Assembly (NCBI RefSeq): GCF_028476545.1 | Contig: NW_026732698.1 | Span: 1 to 64,000 of the forward strand | Length of the DNA: 64,000 nucleotides | Source: Physella acuta | Lineage: Eukaryota; Mollusca; Gastropoda; Physidae | Reading direction: 5' to 3' | In this document: one piece after another, positions 44,291 to 57,600 of the stretch | Layout of the letters: every line of letters starts with the position of its first letter | Numbering within the stretch: position 1 is the stretch's first letter | Made by a program: the position numbers and the translations under genes | The notes under the pieces: generated by a model | The model's database searches: none | What the model was told of the DNA's origin: nothing | What the model saw: only the letters and a program-made list of their open reading frames with translations

Positions 44291-45395
44291 TTCTAATTGA
44301 AAAGCGTGTGTTTATTGTTTATATTTATTACTATATCGTTCACTGCCGAGTGTTGCAGAATATTTTTTCAAGACATTTGGAAAAAAAATTAATAAATAAT
44401 ATTTGCGCATGTAACACGAGAGCCGCATCTTTACATCAAAAGAGACGCATGCGACTCGCGAGCCGCAAGTTGCCTACCCCTGGCCTATATGATAGGGTTC
44501 CTTTGTCGCTGGCCCCTTTGTCGGTGTAGTTTTAATAGGGTAGTTCCGACGCAGTCGACTTTTACGTGGATTATTGACATTTAAATATTCAGATATATGG
44601 TCGTTTAAAACCAAATAGTTTTACGTTATAGTAAAACTGCCCCATTGATCAAAGTTTCTACACTTTAGTATTTTAAGCAATAATACTTAATAACCCTAGC
44701 AGTTTTTAAATTTTCATTTTAGTCAAGTAATAACTAAAGTTTCTAACAAGTATAAAAATTAGATTAAAATAGCATAATAAAAATATATTTTGCATCTTTA
44801 TTCAATAACATATTATTATTTGTTTTGTAACTACAGAATATTTAGACATTTTAAAGTCACTTTAGAACAGTTTTTAGTTGTTTCCCTTTATAATAATTAA
44901 TGACAAACGGGAAGTAACTTCATAGTTAAAATTAGATAAATAATAATACGAAAGTACAGGCTTATCTACTTTTGAACTTCGCAAAATATTGAATAGTACC
45001 TAAAACTATTAATTAACACTTAGTTTAAATGAGATAAATCTAGTCGGATATATTTTTTACATATAAAAACAATAGAAATTTAGATCCTAAAAAACTACAT
45101 TGGAAAATATATTTGATTCAGCGTAGATGTGTTGTTAATTATGGCATCATCACAGAACACAATGTACACTCAAATATAGAAATATTAAAATTTAGAATAA
45201 AGTGGCAGCTCTATTACTATTCTACTCCGAGTAATGACGACTAGCCTGGTATTAGACCAGTACAGAATTCATGCAAGGAATCAAGCTTCAAGTCTTAAGT
45301 TTTCCTAAATCAAATCTAGATCAAAGAGGACGACAAAAACATGACAACAGACAACTCACGGTACGGAGTAGCTATATAACATGTGAATAAGTTCA

Positions 45396-45575
45396 ACTTA
45401 GGCTGCTAACCCGAAAGTCTCCAGTTCGAATCTGGGTCCCTGAGTCCACCCAGCTCAAAATTGTACCTAACTCATGTTAGGGAAAGTAAAGGCGGCTGGA
45501 CAAAATGTTGACCGCACCTTCCCTTCATATGCCGAGGTCAAGAAATCTATCAACTCTATCATCCAAATGTATAGC
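45396..45575 (+). mobile_element. tRNA-derived SINE (family A), 5' truncated
   Basis: Starts within the head at GGCTGCTAACCCGAAAGTC; B box AGTTCGAATCTGG, then CCCTGAGTCCACCCAGCTC, ACCTAACTCATGTTAGGG, GCCGAGGTCAAG. The sequence is very close to 49.2 kb, including TCTCCAGTTCGAATCTGGGT, so both may descend from one insertion copied with the module. Confidence 0.82.
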
Positions 45576-45601
45576 AAAGTTAAAAGATAATTCTTTACAT
45601 A

Positions 45602-46227
45602 TTTACTTTCTCGTATATACGTAGTATAGAGAAAGTATTGTAATCATGCAAAAAAAAAAATCGAGATTTATACAAATCTCGACGTTTTAAACCTCACTGA
45701 TATTGAAAAACTTAATTTTGCAATCTTGCCGTATGGCTGTGTGTCTGTCTGTCTGTCTGTCTGTGTGTAAACACGATAACTTGAGTACCGTTACAGCTAG
45801 GTTGATGAAATTTCATATATTAGTATTTTATGAAAATCGTAGATCTTGATCAACTTTTGAGCGATTTCCGATATGGGGAAGTGGTACTTTTTCTACTTTG
45901 AATTTTTCAAAAGCCTATAACTTGAGTACTATTTCAGATAGATAAATGAAATTTCACATAAGATCTAATTCTCTGCCTTCTTTCAAATTTTGAGTAATTT
46001 CCGTTGACCGGAAGTACTAATTTACGCTATTTTCGATTTCTCAAAAACTCATGTAAATTAATAAAGTACTAATAATATTGCGCACTATTATGCACATTTT
46101 GTTTTGGCGTTCGTTTAATGCGCAATTCTTTTTTCTATGAGATTCTATTCTATTTTTAAAAGTTTAAGTAATTAAAAATCATGTCTATATTTCAAGTTAT
46201 ATAAGAATATTCGAGAAAGTATAGGGG
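45602..46227. mobile_element. MITE-like element with CTTTCTCG ends
   Basis: Ends TACTTTCTCGTATA and TATTCGAGAAAGTATA are inverted. The left end is itself a hairpin (TACTTTCTC..GAGAAAGTA). A flanking TA on each side would fit a TA-target element. Inside, a block with ATAACTTGAGTAC and GATGAAATTTCA occurs twice about 130 bp apart. TCGAGATTTATACAAATCTC is another palindrome. Family unknown. Confidence 0.65.
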
Positions 46228-46571
46228 AGATCACTCCCGGTTTATTTTTATTACTAAGGGGGTAGTCATACGTTTGGACGACGAACTTGAGGCAGTTTAT
46301 TAACCACCACCACCCCCTCCCCCCAACCTTATACCCAAAGCAGGTGTTGCGATGCACTAAACGCGGAAGCCTCTATGGCGCATGTCAACATGGTGAGAAA
46401 ATTGCTCATTTCCTCATCCTATCCCCGTCTTACTGTCAAATAATTTTTGCTTAACTTAAACGGGGCAATGGAAGTATAGCAACGTTTGATGTTGTAGTAA
46501 TTTTAAAACCCAAATAGAACGCATTCACATTTTTTAAAGAAATAATCGTGTAATAATATATATATATATAT

Positions 46572-47188
46572 GTTACCGAGTGTATTTACTCGCAACACCA
46601 AATGTTACCGAGTCTATTTACTTGTGCTATCTTTGACCAGCACACAACATCAACCACAATACAGATACTCGGAAGTGCAGGTTTACATTTATCTCTTTAT
46701 TAAATGAATCAATAGAAATGCTCCACATAGCAATGCATCAATGTTCCACAAGAATACAATGAACCAACTGACCCCCACTGTCCTCACTAGTTCTCACATA
46801 TCAGAATACACGAGTCCATGGTTCGGGCTTCCAAACCTATTCTCCAAATCAAAACACGTCTCTACAGTTCAGTCTTCAACTTCTGTTCTGCTTCCTTCTC
46901 GTCATGCCGTCCTATTATATCGCCCCCTTACCACCAGTCGCCTTGTATTCGTACTCGGTTCTATCCGTTGCATCATAGCTATGAACTCCGTACAGTCCTA
47001 TTATCTCGCCTCCCAACTACGCAGTTGTCTTGTATTCGTAATCGGTTCTATCGTAGCTATCCACTCCGCACTTCTGTTTCTATTTCTGTCACACCACCTG
47101 CATCCGTTGCATCAGTTCAGTTTGGCCTTGGTCATGTCTTTAGTTGACAGACTGTATTGCGTTCTTATCAATCGTCTTTAGTAACTAC
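46572..47188 (-). mobile_element. Possible solo LTR fossil
   Basis: On the minus strand the segment begins TGTAGTTACTAAAGAC and ends CTCGGTAACA, fitting a TG..CA long terminal repeat. The terminal phrase GAGTAAATA(G/C)ACTCGGTAACA occurs twice, separated by TTTGGTGTTGC, which may be an old primer-binding-site region. No internal retroelement domains are seen, and no clear target duplication. The 146-codon plus-strand frame here is not recognised. Old and decayed if real. Confidence 0.25.
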
Positions 47189-47200
47189 ACTAGTTATATG

Positions 47201-47206
<6 letters not shown>

Positions 47207-47287
<81 letters not shown>

Positions 47288-49110
47288 TTATATGAATTAT
47301 TTTTTATGAACCAACATGTAAATTCCACCACATTTAAAATTTGGATTATTTTTAATTTACAACAGTAAAGATCTGTTGCTTAAAAGCGAGCACAGAAGTT
47401 TGAATATATGATATATATAATGTTTACAAGATAACGACATTTTGTTTGGATAACCTACAAACATACTGCAGGTAGGAATTTACAGCATGGACCTCTTTCC
47501 CCACATACTCAGTTGGAACAGCCTACAACCGACTCATTTATGGAAGTCATAGTTTTACCATATAAAATAATATAAAAATAAGGCTTTGAGAAACAAGAGA
47601 TCTATATGTTGTATTACTTAAAAGTGTTGGCTTAGCTAACTCTAAAGAGTATTGATGCAGGGGTCCCTGTGTCAATTAGGACATTTCACCGGGAGACTTA
47701 GTTTCTTCGGAAACCGTATTGACAGGGGCCCTTTTGTCGGGAGTCGTAAAGACGGGAGCCGTTTTGTCATGTGTCGTAATGACAGAGACTGTTTTGTCTG
47801 GAGCCAAAATGAGTAGAGCCTATATGTCGGGAACCTAAATGAGGATAGACCAGGCGTCGGCAACCTTTTGAAACCAAAGAGCCAAAAGTCACAATCTACA
47901 AAATTTCCCAATTTTTAAAGGACCGCTAACATTTTTATGTGCACTTCGGTAGTGGAAAGCATGGAACCATTGCCACGGGGCTAGCCACAGCACAGTTGTG
48001 GGGCTGGGCCTAATGCTTAGCGTCTGTCAGCTGACCATGTAAGCTCTACTCCACCTATTCTTATTTTTAAAAAAAAATTAAAGTTGTTTTAGTTTTTACA
48101 GTATCATATTTTTTGAGTTTTGAAAATAAAATTATATAATAATTATGGAACTGGAGAGCCGTATATTAACATCAAAAGAGCCGCAGGCAGCTCGCGAGCC
48201 GCAGGTAGCCTGGGAGAGCCTATTTGTAGGAAGCCTTTATGATTTTGCATGGATTATTGACATTTAAAAATCAAGATAAAATCTAAATGGTCGTTTAAAA
48301 CCAAATAGTTTTACGTTTTAGTAAAACTTCCCGAATAAATAATACAATTACACTTTAGTATTTTAACGCAAAAATACTTAATATACTTAGCAGTTTCTAA
48401 TTTTCATTAGAGTCAATTAATAACTGAAGTGTCTAACATTTATAAAAAAGAGATATAAATGGCATAATAAATATATATTTTGCATATTTATTAACTGACA
48501 GATTGTTATTTGAATTTTAACTACAGAATACCTAGACATTTTAATGTTTCTTAGAAACACTTTTAAGTTGTTTCCCTTGATGACAATGACTGTCAAATGG
48601 GAAGTCGCTTCCTAATTAAAATTAGATAAATATTAATAAGGAAGTGCTGGCTCATCAAGACTATCTACTTTTGAACATCGCATAATATTGAATAGTACCT
48701 AAAACTATTAACACTTAGTTTAACATGGATAAATCTAGTCGGATATATTTTTACATATAAAAAGAATAGAGATTTTCATCCAAAGAAACAACATTGGAAA
48801 ATAAATCTGATTCAGCTTACATGTGTTGTTATATCATAGTACACAATGCATTCTCAAATATCGAAATATAAAAATTTAGAATAAAGTGGCAGCTCTATTA
48901 CTATTCTATACCGATTACTGTCGACTAGCCGGGTAGTAGACCAGTACAGAATTTATGCAAGGAATCAAGCTTCAAGTCTAAAGTTTTCCTTAAAAATCTA
49001 GATCAAAGAGGACGATAACAACATGACAACAGACAACTCACGGTACGGAGTGGCTATAGAACATGTGAATAAGTTCAACAATATTAACCCATTTAGCACT
49101 TCGCTACAGA
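47207..49110 (+). repeat. Composite module copy 2: (TA)n - X - Y - hAT - Z
   Basis: (TA)n 47207-47275; X about 47290-47690 (CAACATGTAAATTCCACCAC, GATAACGACATTTTGTTT); Y 47690-47850; hAT family 3 copy 47851-48212; Z 48236-49110 including the family D core at about 48575-48612. Sequence runs in parallel with copy 3, closer to it than to copy 1. Confidence 0.82.
47851..48212 (+). mobile_element. hAT-like element family 3 with SINE-like insert
   Basis: Left end CAGGCGTCGGCAACCTTTTG, right end GCGAGCCGCAGGTAGCCTG. After AACATTTTTATG a foreign block of about 115 bp (TGCACTTCGGTAGTGGAAAG to CTCTACTCCACC) resembles a SINE tail: GGGCTGGGCCTAATGCTTAG recalls family A GGCTGGGCATAGTGCTGACC, but the head differs. 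Confidence 0.8.
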
Positions 49111-49186
49111 AAAGATATAACTGTCATGTGGAATAGACAGTAGAAACATGAACTATATATTATAGCAATCATTATTTAAGGGGATG

Positions 49187-49390
49187 TGACGGCGTGGCTT
49201 AAAGCAGTAGAACGCCAAACTGCGACCCGAAAGTCTCCAGTTCGAATCTGGGTCCCTGAATCCACCCAGCTCTAACTGGTACCTAACTCATGTTAGGGAA
49301 AGTATAGGCGACTGGACAAAGTGCTGACCACACCTTCCCTTTAAATCCCGAGGTCAAAAAATCTATGACCTCTATCTGCCAAATGGATAG
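49187..49390 (+). mobile_element. tRNA-derived SINE (family A)
   Basis: Head GACGGCGTGGCTTAAAGCAG, B-box region TCTCCAGTTCGAATCTGGGT, then TCTAACTGGTACCTAACTCA, GGCGACTGGACAAAGTGCTG, CCCGAGGTCAAAAAATC. Followed, as at 45.55 kb, by TATCTGCCAAATGGATAGCA. Confidence 0.85.
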
Positions 49391-49654
49391 CAAAGTCTAA
49401 AGATAATTATTTAATTTTTTATTTTTATTTTAAGTGGGTAGTCATTTGTTCTAACGACGGACTTGAGGCCGTAAATTACCTCCCCTCATACACACAGCAG
49501 ATGTTGCGATACTTAACGTAGAAGCAACAGCGGTAACCACTATAGCGCATGTCATGCTCATTTCCTCATTACTGTCGGAGAAGTGTCCATTCAGGAAATC
49601 GGATTTTGGGCAAACGGCATTCGGGCAAGTGTCTTTCAGGAATTTGTCGTAGAC

Positions 49655-51378
<1,724 letters not shown>

Positions 51379-51435
51379 ATCCTCTCTCCCCAAACGCTGT
51401 GTTGGAACAGCCTACAACCGACTTATTTATGGAAG

Positions 51436-51608
51436 CAGTATTTCTTCCAGACTATTTCTCCGGGGGGGGGGGGGGGGGCACTTGATATTTTAGGGGGGGG
51501 GGGGTCGGAAACTAGTAAAAGTATGTTTTCTATATAAATTCCATTTCGTACAGGGGGGCCGTAGTCTTTCTTCGTGTGAGTGGGGGGGGGGGGGGGGGAA
51601 GAGATGCC
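51436..51608 (+). mobile_element. G-run hAT-like element within X-like sequence
   Basis: Left end CAGTATTTCTTCCAGACTAT, core GAAACTAGTAAAAGTATG, TTTCTATATAAATTCCATTT, G runs, GAAGAGATGCC at the right with the last bases lost. It interrupts X sequence after TTATTTATGGAAG; compare the uninterrupted 50030-50075. Confidence 0.78.
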
Positions 51609-51650
51609 CATACATTTAATACATATTATTTCTTATTAGTATATAAAATA

Positions 51651-52882
51651 ACGAGCTGACCCACGACGTAGCATACGCCGCTAGCTAGTTGCTTTTTTTT
51701 CTACTTATCAACAATTCATAATTTGTGAATTCGACACTACCCCACCCCCTGCCTCCCCCCCCCCACCCAACCTTACCCCACCCCGCCCAGTGAAAGCGGC
51801 CGTTTACAGACGACAATGAAAATATCAAGCAGAACTTATTAAATCCCATTAGTTTCAAATCGTTTAAAAACCAAATTATCTGCCCATAATAGCCGTCACT
51901 TGTTTGAACGGGTGTAATATTGTAAACATTGGGGGTGAACGACAGCTCACTTGACAGGTGGGGATGAGGGTGGTGGCTAAGCTGCGTGGTGTTTTCAAAG
52001 TCTCCATGAAAAGAATTATAAATACGAGCTGACCCGCGCCGTAATCATACGCCGCTGTTTAGTTGTTTTATTTTCTACTTTTCAGTAATTCATAATTCAC
52101 TTCCGATGCTGCGACTGAAAATATTTTGCTTTAAAACACTATCAGTAGCTGGTAAAGACGATTATCCTCACCCTCCTTCTCCACCCCGACCCCTCCCCCG
52201 AACTCAGTGAAAGCAGCCGTCCGTGACGACAGTTTACAGATGACAATGAATAGCTATGGCAGAAATCGTCATTACCTCCCCTTTATAAAATCCAAATTAT
52301 CAGCCTCTACCCCTAATAGCCGACCCGGCTTTACAAATGTAAACATTCGGGGTTAACCACAGCTCACCTGACAGGTGGTGATGAGGGTGGTGGCTAAGCT
52401 GCGTGGTGTTTTCTATGGTCCTCATGAAGAAGATTATATATACGAGCCGACACGCGGCTTATCATACGCCGCTATTTAATTGTTTTATTTTCTAGTTTTC
52501 AGTAATTCATAATTTGTGAATTCGACAGTACCAATGCTGCCACTGAAAATATTTGCTTTAAAACACTATCAGTAGGTCGTTAAGGACGATAACCCCCCCC
52601 CCACCCTCCTTTCCCCCAACCCTACGAAATCCCCCCCCCCCCCCCGTGAAAGCAGCCTCCTCTTAGTTACCTCCCCTAAGTTTAAAACCGTTTCAAACAC
52701 AATTATCTACCCCTAATAGCCGTCACTAAACGCGGCTTTACGATTGTAAACGTTTAGCGTGAACCACAGCTCACCAGACCATGTGGGGGTGGGGATGGTA
52801 GGTATATGCTAAGAGAGGAAGAGAGGGGGCTGCTAGGCGCGCTTACAGCTTGGTTTTTTCAAAGGTATCCAAGAAGAGAATG
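51651..52882 (+). repeat. Family E tandem array, three units of about 373, 418 and 440 bp
   Basis: Units start at 51651, 52024 and 52442 with ACGAGCTGACCCRCGNCGTA or close variants, then ATACGCCGCT, TTCAGTAATTCATAAT, a C-rich block, GTGAAAGCRGCC and CTCACCTGACAGGTGG. Each ends AAGAATTATAAAT or AAGATTATATATACG. The third runs directly into (TA)n at 52884. A single dispersed unit is at 33.1 kb. Confidence 0.87.
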
Positions 52883-53041
<159 letters not shown>

Positions 53042-53900
53042 TAAACATAAAGCTTGCCATACAAGAGATGCATACGTTGTATTACTTAAGAGTCTTTGCT
53101 TAACAAACTCTAAAGAGTATTGATGAAGGGATCCCGCTGTCAATATATAATTACACGATAATTTCTTTTAAAAAATGTTAATGTGTTCTATTTGGGCTTA
53201 AAATCACTGCAACATTATGATACAAGTTTCGTAAAGAAGGGAGCCGTTTTGTCGTGAGTCGTAATTACGGGGGCTGTTTTGTCGGGAGCCAAAATGAATG
53301 GAGCCTATATGTCGGGACTCTAAATGAAGGCCTTTTTGTCGGGGGTCTATATGATGGCGTTCATTTGTCCTTGGCCACTTTGTATGTGTAGTTTTAACAG
53401 GGTGAATATGACGCCGTACAATATTACACGGATTATTAACATTTAAATATCAAGATAAATGGTCGTTCAAAACCAAATAGTTTTACGTTATAGTAAAACT
53501 GGCCCAGTAATCATAGTATTTACACTTTAGTATTATTAGGCAATAGATACTTAATAAATTTAAGCGGTTTCAAATTTTCATTAGAGTCAAGTAATAACTG
53601 AATTGTCTAACATATATAAAAATGAGATATAAATGACATAATAAAAATATATTTTGTATTTTTATTAAATGACAAATTACGATATGTTTTGCAACTACAG
53701 AATACCTAGACATTTTAACGTCTATTTGGAACAGTTTTAAGTTGTTTCCCTTGATTACAATGAATGTCAAATGGGAAGTAACTTGCTAATTAAAATTAAA
53801 TGAATGTCTATTGAGAAGTACTGGCTTTTCAAGACTTTTGAACATCGCATAATATTGAATAGCAGCTAAAAGTATTAACGCTTTGAGTTACAGAGATAAA
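53042..53900 (+). repeat. Composite module copy 4 without hAT: X end - Y - Z
   Basis: X is reduced to its 3' end (53042-53140: AAGAGATGCATACGTTGTAT). Y 53228-53400 (GGGAGCCGTTTTGTCGTGAG). Z 53400-53900 with GGTCGTTCAAAACCAAATAG and the D core at about 53737-53782. Y reads straight through GTCTATATGATGGCG where copy 1 has the hAT right flank GCCTATATGATAGGG, so this may be an empty site. (TA)n follows at 53984-54052. Confidence 0.78.
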
Positions 53901-53976
53901 TCTTGTCAGATATATCACATCTTCGATCTCGCTCCTACATACATCTGTGTTTTTTGCAACTACACTAGGCCTAGTT

Positions 53977-54056
<80 letters not shown>

Positions 54057-54059
54057 AAA

Positions 54060-54300
54060 AAAATTATGCCACGGCATTATCGGGCATTATCGGGCAGCAG
54101 AGCGCGCAACTATTATCCTGTGAGTATCGAGATCGAATCCTGCTCCGTAGGACGTCCACACAGTTCTGATAAGTACTTCACTCATGTTATGTAAAGTAAA
54201 GCGGCTGGGAATAGAATTGACCAAACTTATATTACTTTATATCCAGATATCAGAGATACAGATCAATTCGACTTCATCTGAAGTATTGACCGTCAGCTCT
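54060..54300 (+). mobile_element. tRNA-derived SINE (family A), diverged
   Basis: GAGATCGAATCCTGCTCCGT, AGGACGTCCACACAGTTCTG, AAGTACTTCACTCATGTTAT, GTAAAGCGGCTGGGAATAG and TCGACTTCATCTGAAG keep the family order. The head contains a short local duplication (GCATTATCGGGCATTATCGG). Confidence 0.7.
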
Positions 54301-54839
54301 AAAAGTACACTTTTAACAAAAACATATTCAATCTCTTTGACATGAGCTAACTGAAGATCCAACTCGTACTCTCGTAAAACTAGTTCATCACAAGTTGTAA
54401 AAACCGATTTTTAAACATGAACGAATTTCGAAAGTTCAGTAGAGTAATGGTCAATTAGTTTATTAATTAATAACTCTGCCTCGGGCGCTAATTAGTAGCC
54501 AGGAAATCCGAACTTGAATAGCTGCCGGGATGTACCATAGTCACGAATATACCCCCTTAGCCCCCAAGACACACACACGCGCACGCACACACACACGCGC
54601 ACACACACGCACACACACACAAACCCCGCATTCTAAATTCACAAGTACGCCTCTGGAAATAACTCACGTCCTTGATTTCTCCGCCATTCTCCTCCCTTTA
54701 AAATCATTCACCGAGTTCGTTGTATCGTTACCACCCACTTGTCATGCTAATCATACATTTTTTACCCCTCACTGGACGGAATCGATTAGCGTTAACACAA
54801 AAATAACGTCAAATATTACATGACGTGTTTCCGGTTCTG

Positions 54840-54990
54840 AACGAAGGGGGGTCTGGAATCTTACATCGTCTGCCACTTCACGACCCCTTGCTCGCCACAT
54901 CTGACCTGCAAGATGGCGTCTCTCTGATCTGTCAGTTCGAGGCTGGCAACGTCACGTGATGAATTGTACTTTCCGGGTCTCCGGAAAAAA
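54840..54990. promoter_or_regulatory. Candidate housekeeping-type promoter island
   Basis: CAAGATGGCGTC at about 54908-54919 matches the YY1 core common near animal transcription starts. GTCACGTGA at about 54951 is an E-box. CTTTCCGGGTCTCCGG follows. No first exon is recognised downstream (54990-55300 is low complexity). Motif evidence only. Confidence 0.3.
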
Positions 54991-55137
54991 AGGTTGAAAG
55001 AGGTTTCTTGAATTCTAGTATAGAATTACACAATTTTTTTTTCGCTCTTCAATTCTGGCAGTACGCGAGACACAATTGGCAAGACACGCTGTCGGTTTTT
55101 TTTTTATATTTTCACTTTAAAACTACTTACTCGCACA

Positions 55138-55215
55138 GTTTATTTCAGGCATCTCTTCGTGGGGTGAGGGGTGGGGGGGGGGGGGGGCGTCGCACGCCTT
55201 CGGGACAAAAAAAGC
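55138..55215 (-). mobile_element. G-run hAT-like element, end fragment
   Basis: TTTATTTCAGGCATCTCTTC is the family right end in minus orientation, followed by G-rich sequence. Only one end is visible. Confidence 0.45.
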
Positions 55216-56750
55216 ACCAATTTTTCATTTATTACTCAAACCAAAGACCCAAGCTCGATATTTAAAGGTTTGCAGACGCCTGCTCTACCAAACAGCCATG
55301 CCGTCACAATGAAATAAATAAATAAATAGATAAATAAATAATTTAAAGTATAAATTTTAAAACAAAAATTAAAATATTTTACATTATTTTTAAAAATTGC
55401 GTGCTAATTATAAATACCAATAACATGAAATGTACTTAAAGTTTTTCGTTTAGGAAACAACATACGTTTTTTGAGGGCAAGGATATATAGCATAACGTGT
55501 TTATGTTATGAAACTCATTCGAATGAGATAAATGTCGTTTCTGCGATAAAAATTATGCACTGGAGATTATGGGATGGTAATTTTGTTCGTTGCAATGTAA
55601 AATCAACTATGTTGAACTTAAAGTTTTTCACACAAAGGTGCTAATCTTTGCTTTTTTAACTCAACAGTGCTAAACTTAAGCTTGTTAACTCGACAGTGTT
55701 TAACATAGTATGCTTAACTCGACAGTGTCAACTTGTATGTTTAACTCGACATGTTCAACTTAGTATGGTGAACTCGACAATGTTCAGCTTAGAATGGTTA
55801 AGTTAAATGCTAATTTTCGTTTGGTTAAGCTTACAGTGCCATTATTTACCAAGTTAAGATAACTGGAAAATTTAGTCTGGCTTAATCGACGTTACTAAAC
55901 TTAAGGGGATATGCTCAGTTTAAAAAAACAACATTTTTACAAATTAAGATATTAAGCCTTTTGAATACGTTTACCTTGTTAGGCACATGAAATTAAGTAT
56001 TATACAGCGGGAAAAAAAAGTTGAAAACACTTTCGGTTGTCATGGAAACCCGAGAAAAACACCGCCATTTTGAATTGTTTAATATTTTTAAAAACTCTAA
56101 GACTATTTTTTTTTACTTTTGCACTTATAGTTATTACATTTTCACGGCTTATGTTTTAGTTTATATATTAAAACTTGTGTCACGACAACTTTTTTGATAA
56201 AACTAGGTCAGAATTGCAAAATTTATTTTGGATCAATCGACATTACTAAACTTAACCTGCTTGCGTTAAAACTGCAGCAATTTGCCTAACTATGAAAAGC
56301 ATTGCGATTATAATCGGAGGGAGATCTTCTGAATTTCTTCGAGAAAAGCAAACCAAAAACAGTCAATCATTAAGTGGAATCTGAAGCCAATTAAATACGC
56401 TCTAAGCGCAGCACTAATTTCTTGTACATCTGCCTAAGGTAGCTATCAACAGAACACTTGACTTAAAAACGCATCTCTACAAAAACCTGTAGGAATGGTT
56501 AAAACAAAACTCAGGTATTATGTTGTAGTTTAAACTGCGCTAAAAAAACAAAATTAGCGGTAAAAAAATTGGCTCTTCTCATTGGATACCTGTGTTTTAA
56601 ATCATTCTGCTGTTTAAATATGAAACATCATGTTGTGATGATGGGTGTGATGTAACAGTTTTTACCTGTGGTAGGAGGTGATGTGCTGATGTGGTTTTAC
56701 GTGGTTGAGCTTAAAATAGAATTCTGACATGGAACCTTAGGCGATTTTCG
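55216..56750. other. Intergenic; 30-bp minisatellite at 55650-55810, no gene
   Basis: AACTCGACAGTGTTTAACAT-like units of about 28-30 bp repeat five or six times at 55650-55810. The rest is AT-rich without recognisable genes. Confidence 0.6.
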
Positions 56751-56756
56751 TATGGT

Positions 56757-57013
56757 CTTAACGGCGTGGCCTAGCGGTAGAGCGCTAGACTGCTAACCCA
56801 GAATCTCGAGTTTGAACCCGGGTTCAAGTTAGTCGTACGCCCCTAAATATACATAGATCTCATGGGTACCTAGCACTCGTTAGAGAGAAAAAAAAGGCGA
56901 CTGGGCAGAGTTCTGACTGCACTATTCATGCATGATATGCTGTGGTTATAGAAACAGGTAAACTCTACTTCACTTATCTCATGGACTGTCAAGTTCGAGA
57001 AGGGAGCTTTACT
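56757..57013 (+). mobile_element. tRNA-derived SINE (family A), near full length
   Basis: Head ACGGCGTGGCCTAGCGGTAG (A box), B-box region TCTCGAGTTTGAACCCGGGT, then CATGGGTACCTAGCACTCG, GGCGACTGGGCAGAGTTCTG and CTCTACTTCACTTATCTCAT, ending GAGAAGGGAGCTTTACTA. Confidence 0.88.
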
Positions 57014-57474
57014 ACTTACGTAACGGCGCTTTGTATTGTTGATCCTAAGTTCAATTTATGAGCTTGAGCATTAACGCGATTTTAATGTTTAGTCCTCTTA
57101 TTCGTTCTAAATTCAATTTCCTCGAACACAATTAAGCTTTATATGTCAATATATTATGCGTCATATATAGCAAATTTACTCCAACTTCTGCATGTTTTTT
57201 GTTCTGAATTTGCTTCCATAATCTTTGTCCAAGCAATAATGTATTGAAAGTCAGCAGTTGTTTGATTTTGGGGGTAATCTCTCCAAGATGGGTTACTTCC
57301 CCTACTGCGAGCACAGAGTAGCTTTATTGTAATGGCAATATTTTTACTGCAATAATTATTTACGGTAGTTCACTAAACACGACATTGGCATTTTACTTCT
57401 ATCTTAGTTGATTCTACAACTAAACTACGAAACGATGTAGTAATATTTCATATATAATCAAGTATTGTTGAAAG

Positions 57475-57600
57475 AAAGCAGGCTGAAATGGGAGTAAATG
57501 GCCTCAATGGCGCATAACCAATTGACACGTATACTTAATTGTGTTGGAGGGGATCCCGTCCAACACTACAATTAAAAACGAAGAAGAAGAAGAAGTTGAA
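57475..57600 (+). mobile_element. SINE family B, 3' part
   Basis: AAAGCAGGCTGAAATGGGAG, GGCCTCAATGGCGCATAACC, GTGTTGGAGGGGATCCCGTC, CAACACTACAATTAAAAACG and the (GAA)n terminus. Reads straight across the point where the 20.5-kb copy has a second tRNA-like head. Confidence 0.8.

Larger units (their letters stand above)
42915..44482 (+). mobile_element. hAT-like element family 3 with large internal content
   Basis: Left end CAGGGGTCGGCAACGTTTT and right end AAGTTGCCTACCCCTG; flanks GCCTAAAT and GCCTATAT differ at one base. The 3' part (TGTTTATTGTTTATATTTAT, CCGAGTGTTGCAGA) matches the complete copy at 35 kb. Between the ends lie (TA)n, module X, most of module Y and a SINE. Module Y sequence also continues to the right of the element, so the arrangement is not a single simple insertion. 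Confidence 0.7.
43037..45392 (+). repeat. Composite module copy 1: (TA)n - X - Y - hAT end - Z
   Basis: (TA)n 43037-43101. X from about 43360 (TTTAATTTACAACAGTAAAG, GATAACGACATTTTGTTT, CATACTGCAGGTAGG). Y 43736-44290 (degenerate GGGAGCC/TTTTGTCG repeat) with a SINE inside. Z 44545-45392 (GGTCGTTTAAAACCAAATAG, the family D core, GGAATCAAGCTTCAAGTCTT). Shares this order with copies at 47.2, 49.66 and 52.9 kb. Confidence 0.8.

Noticed and set aside
46741-47181. 146-codon frame as a membrane protein gene
   Set aside because: No recognisable domain; it lies in sequence with LTR-like ends and has no gene signals.
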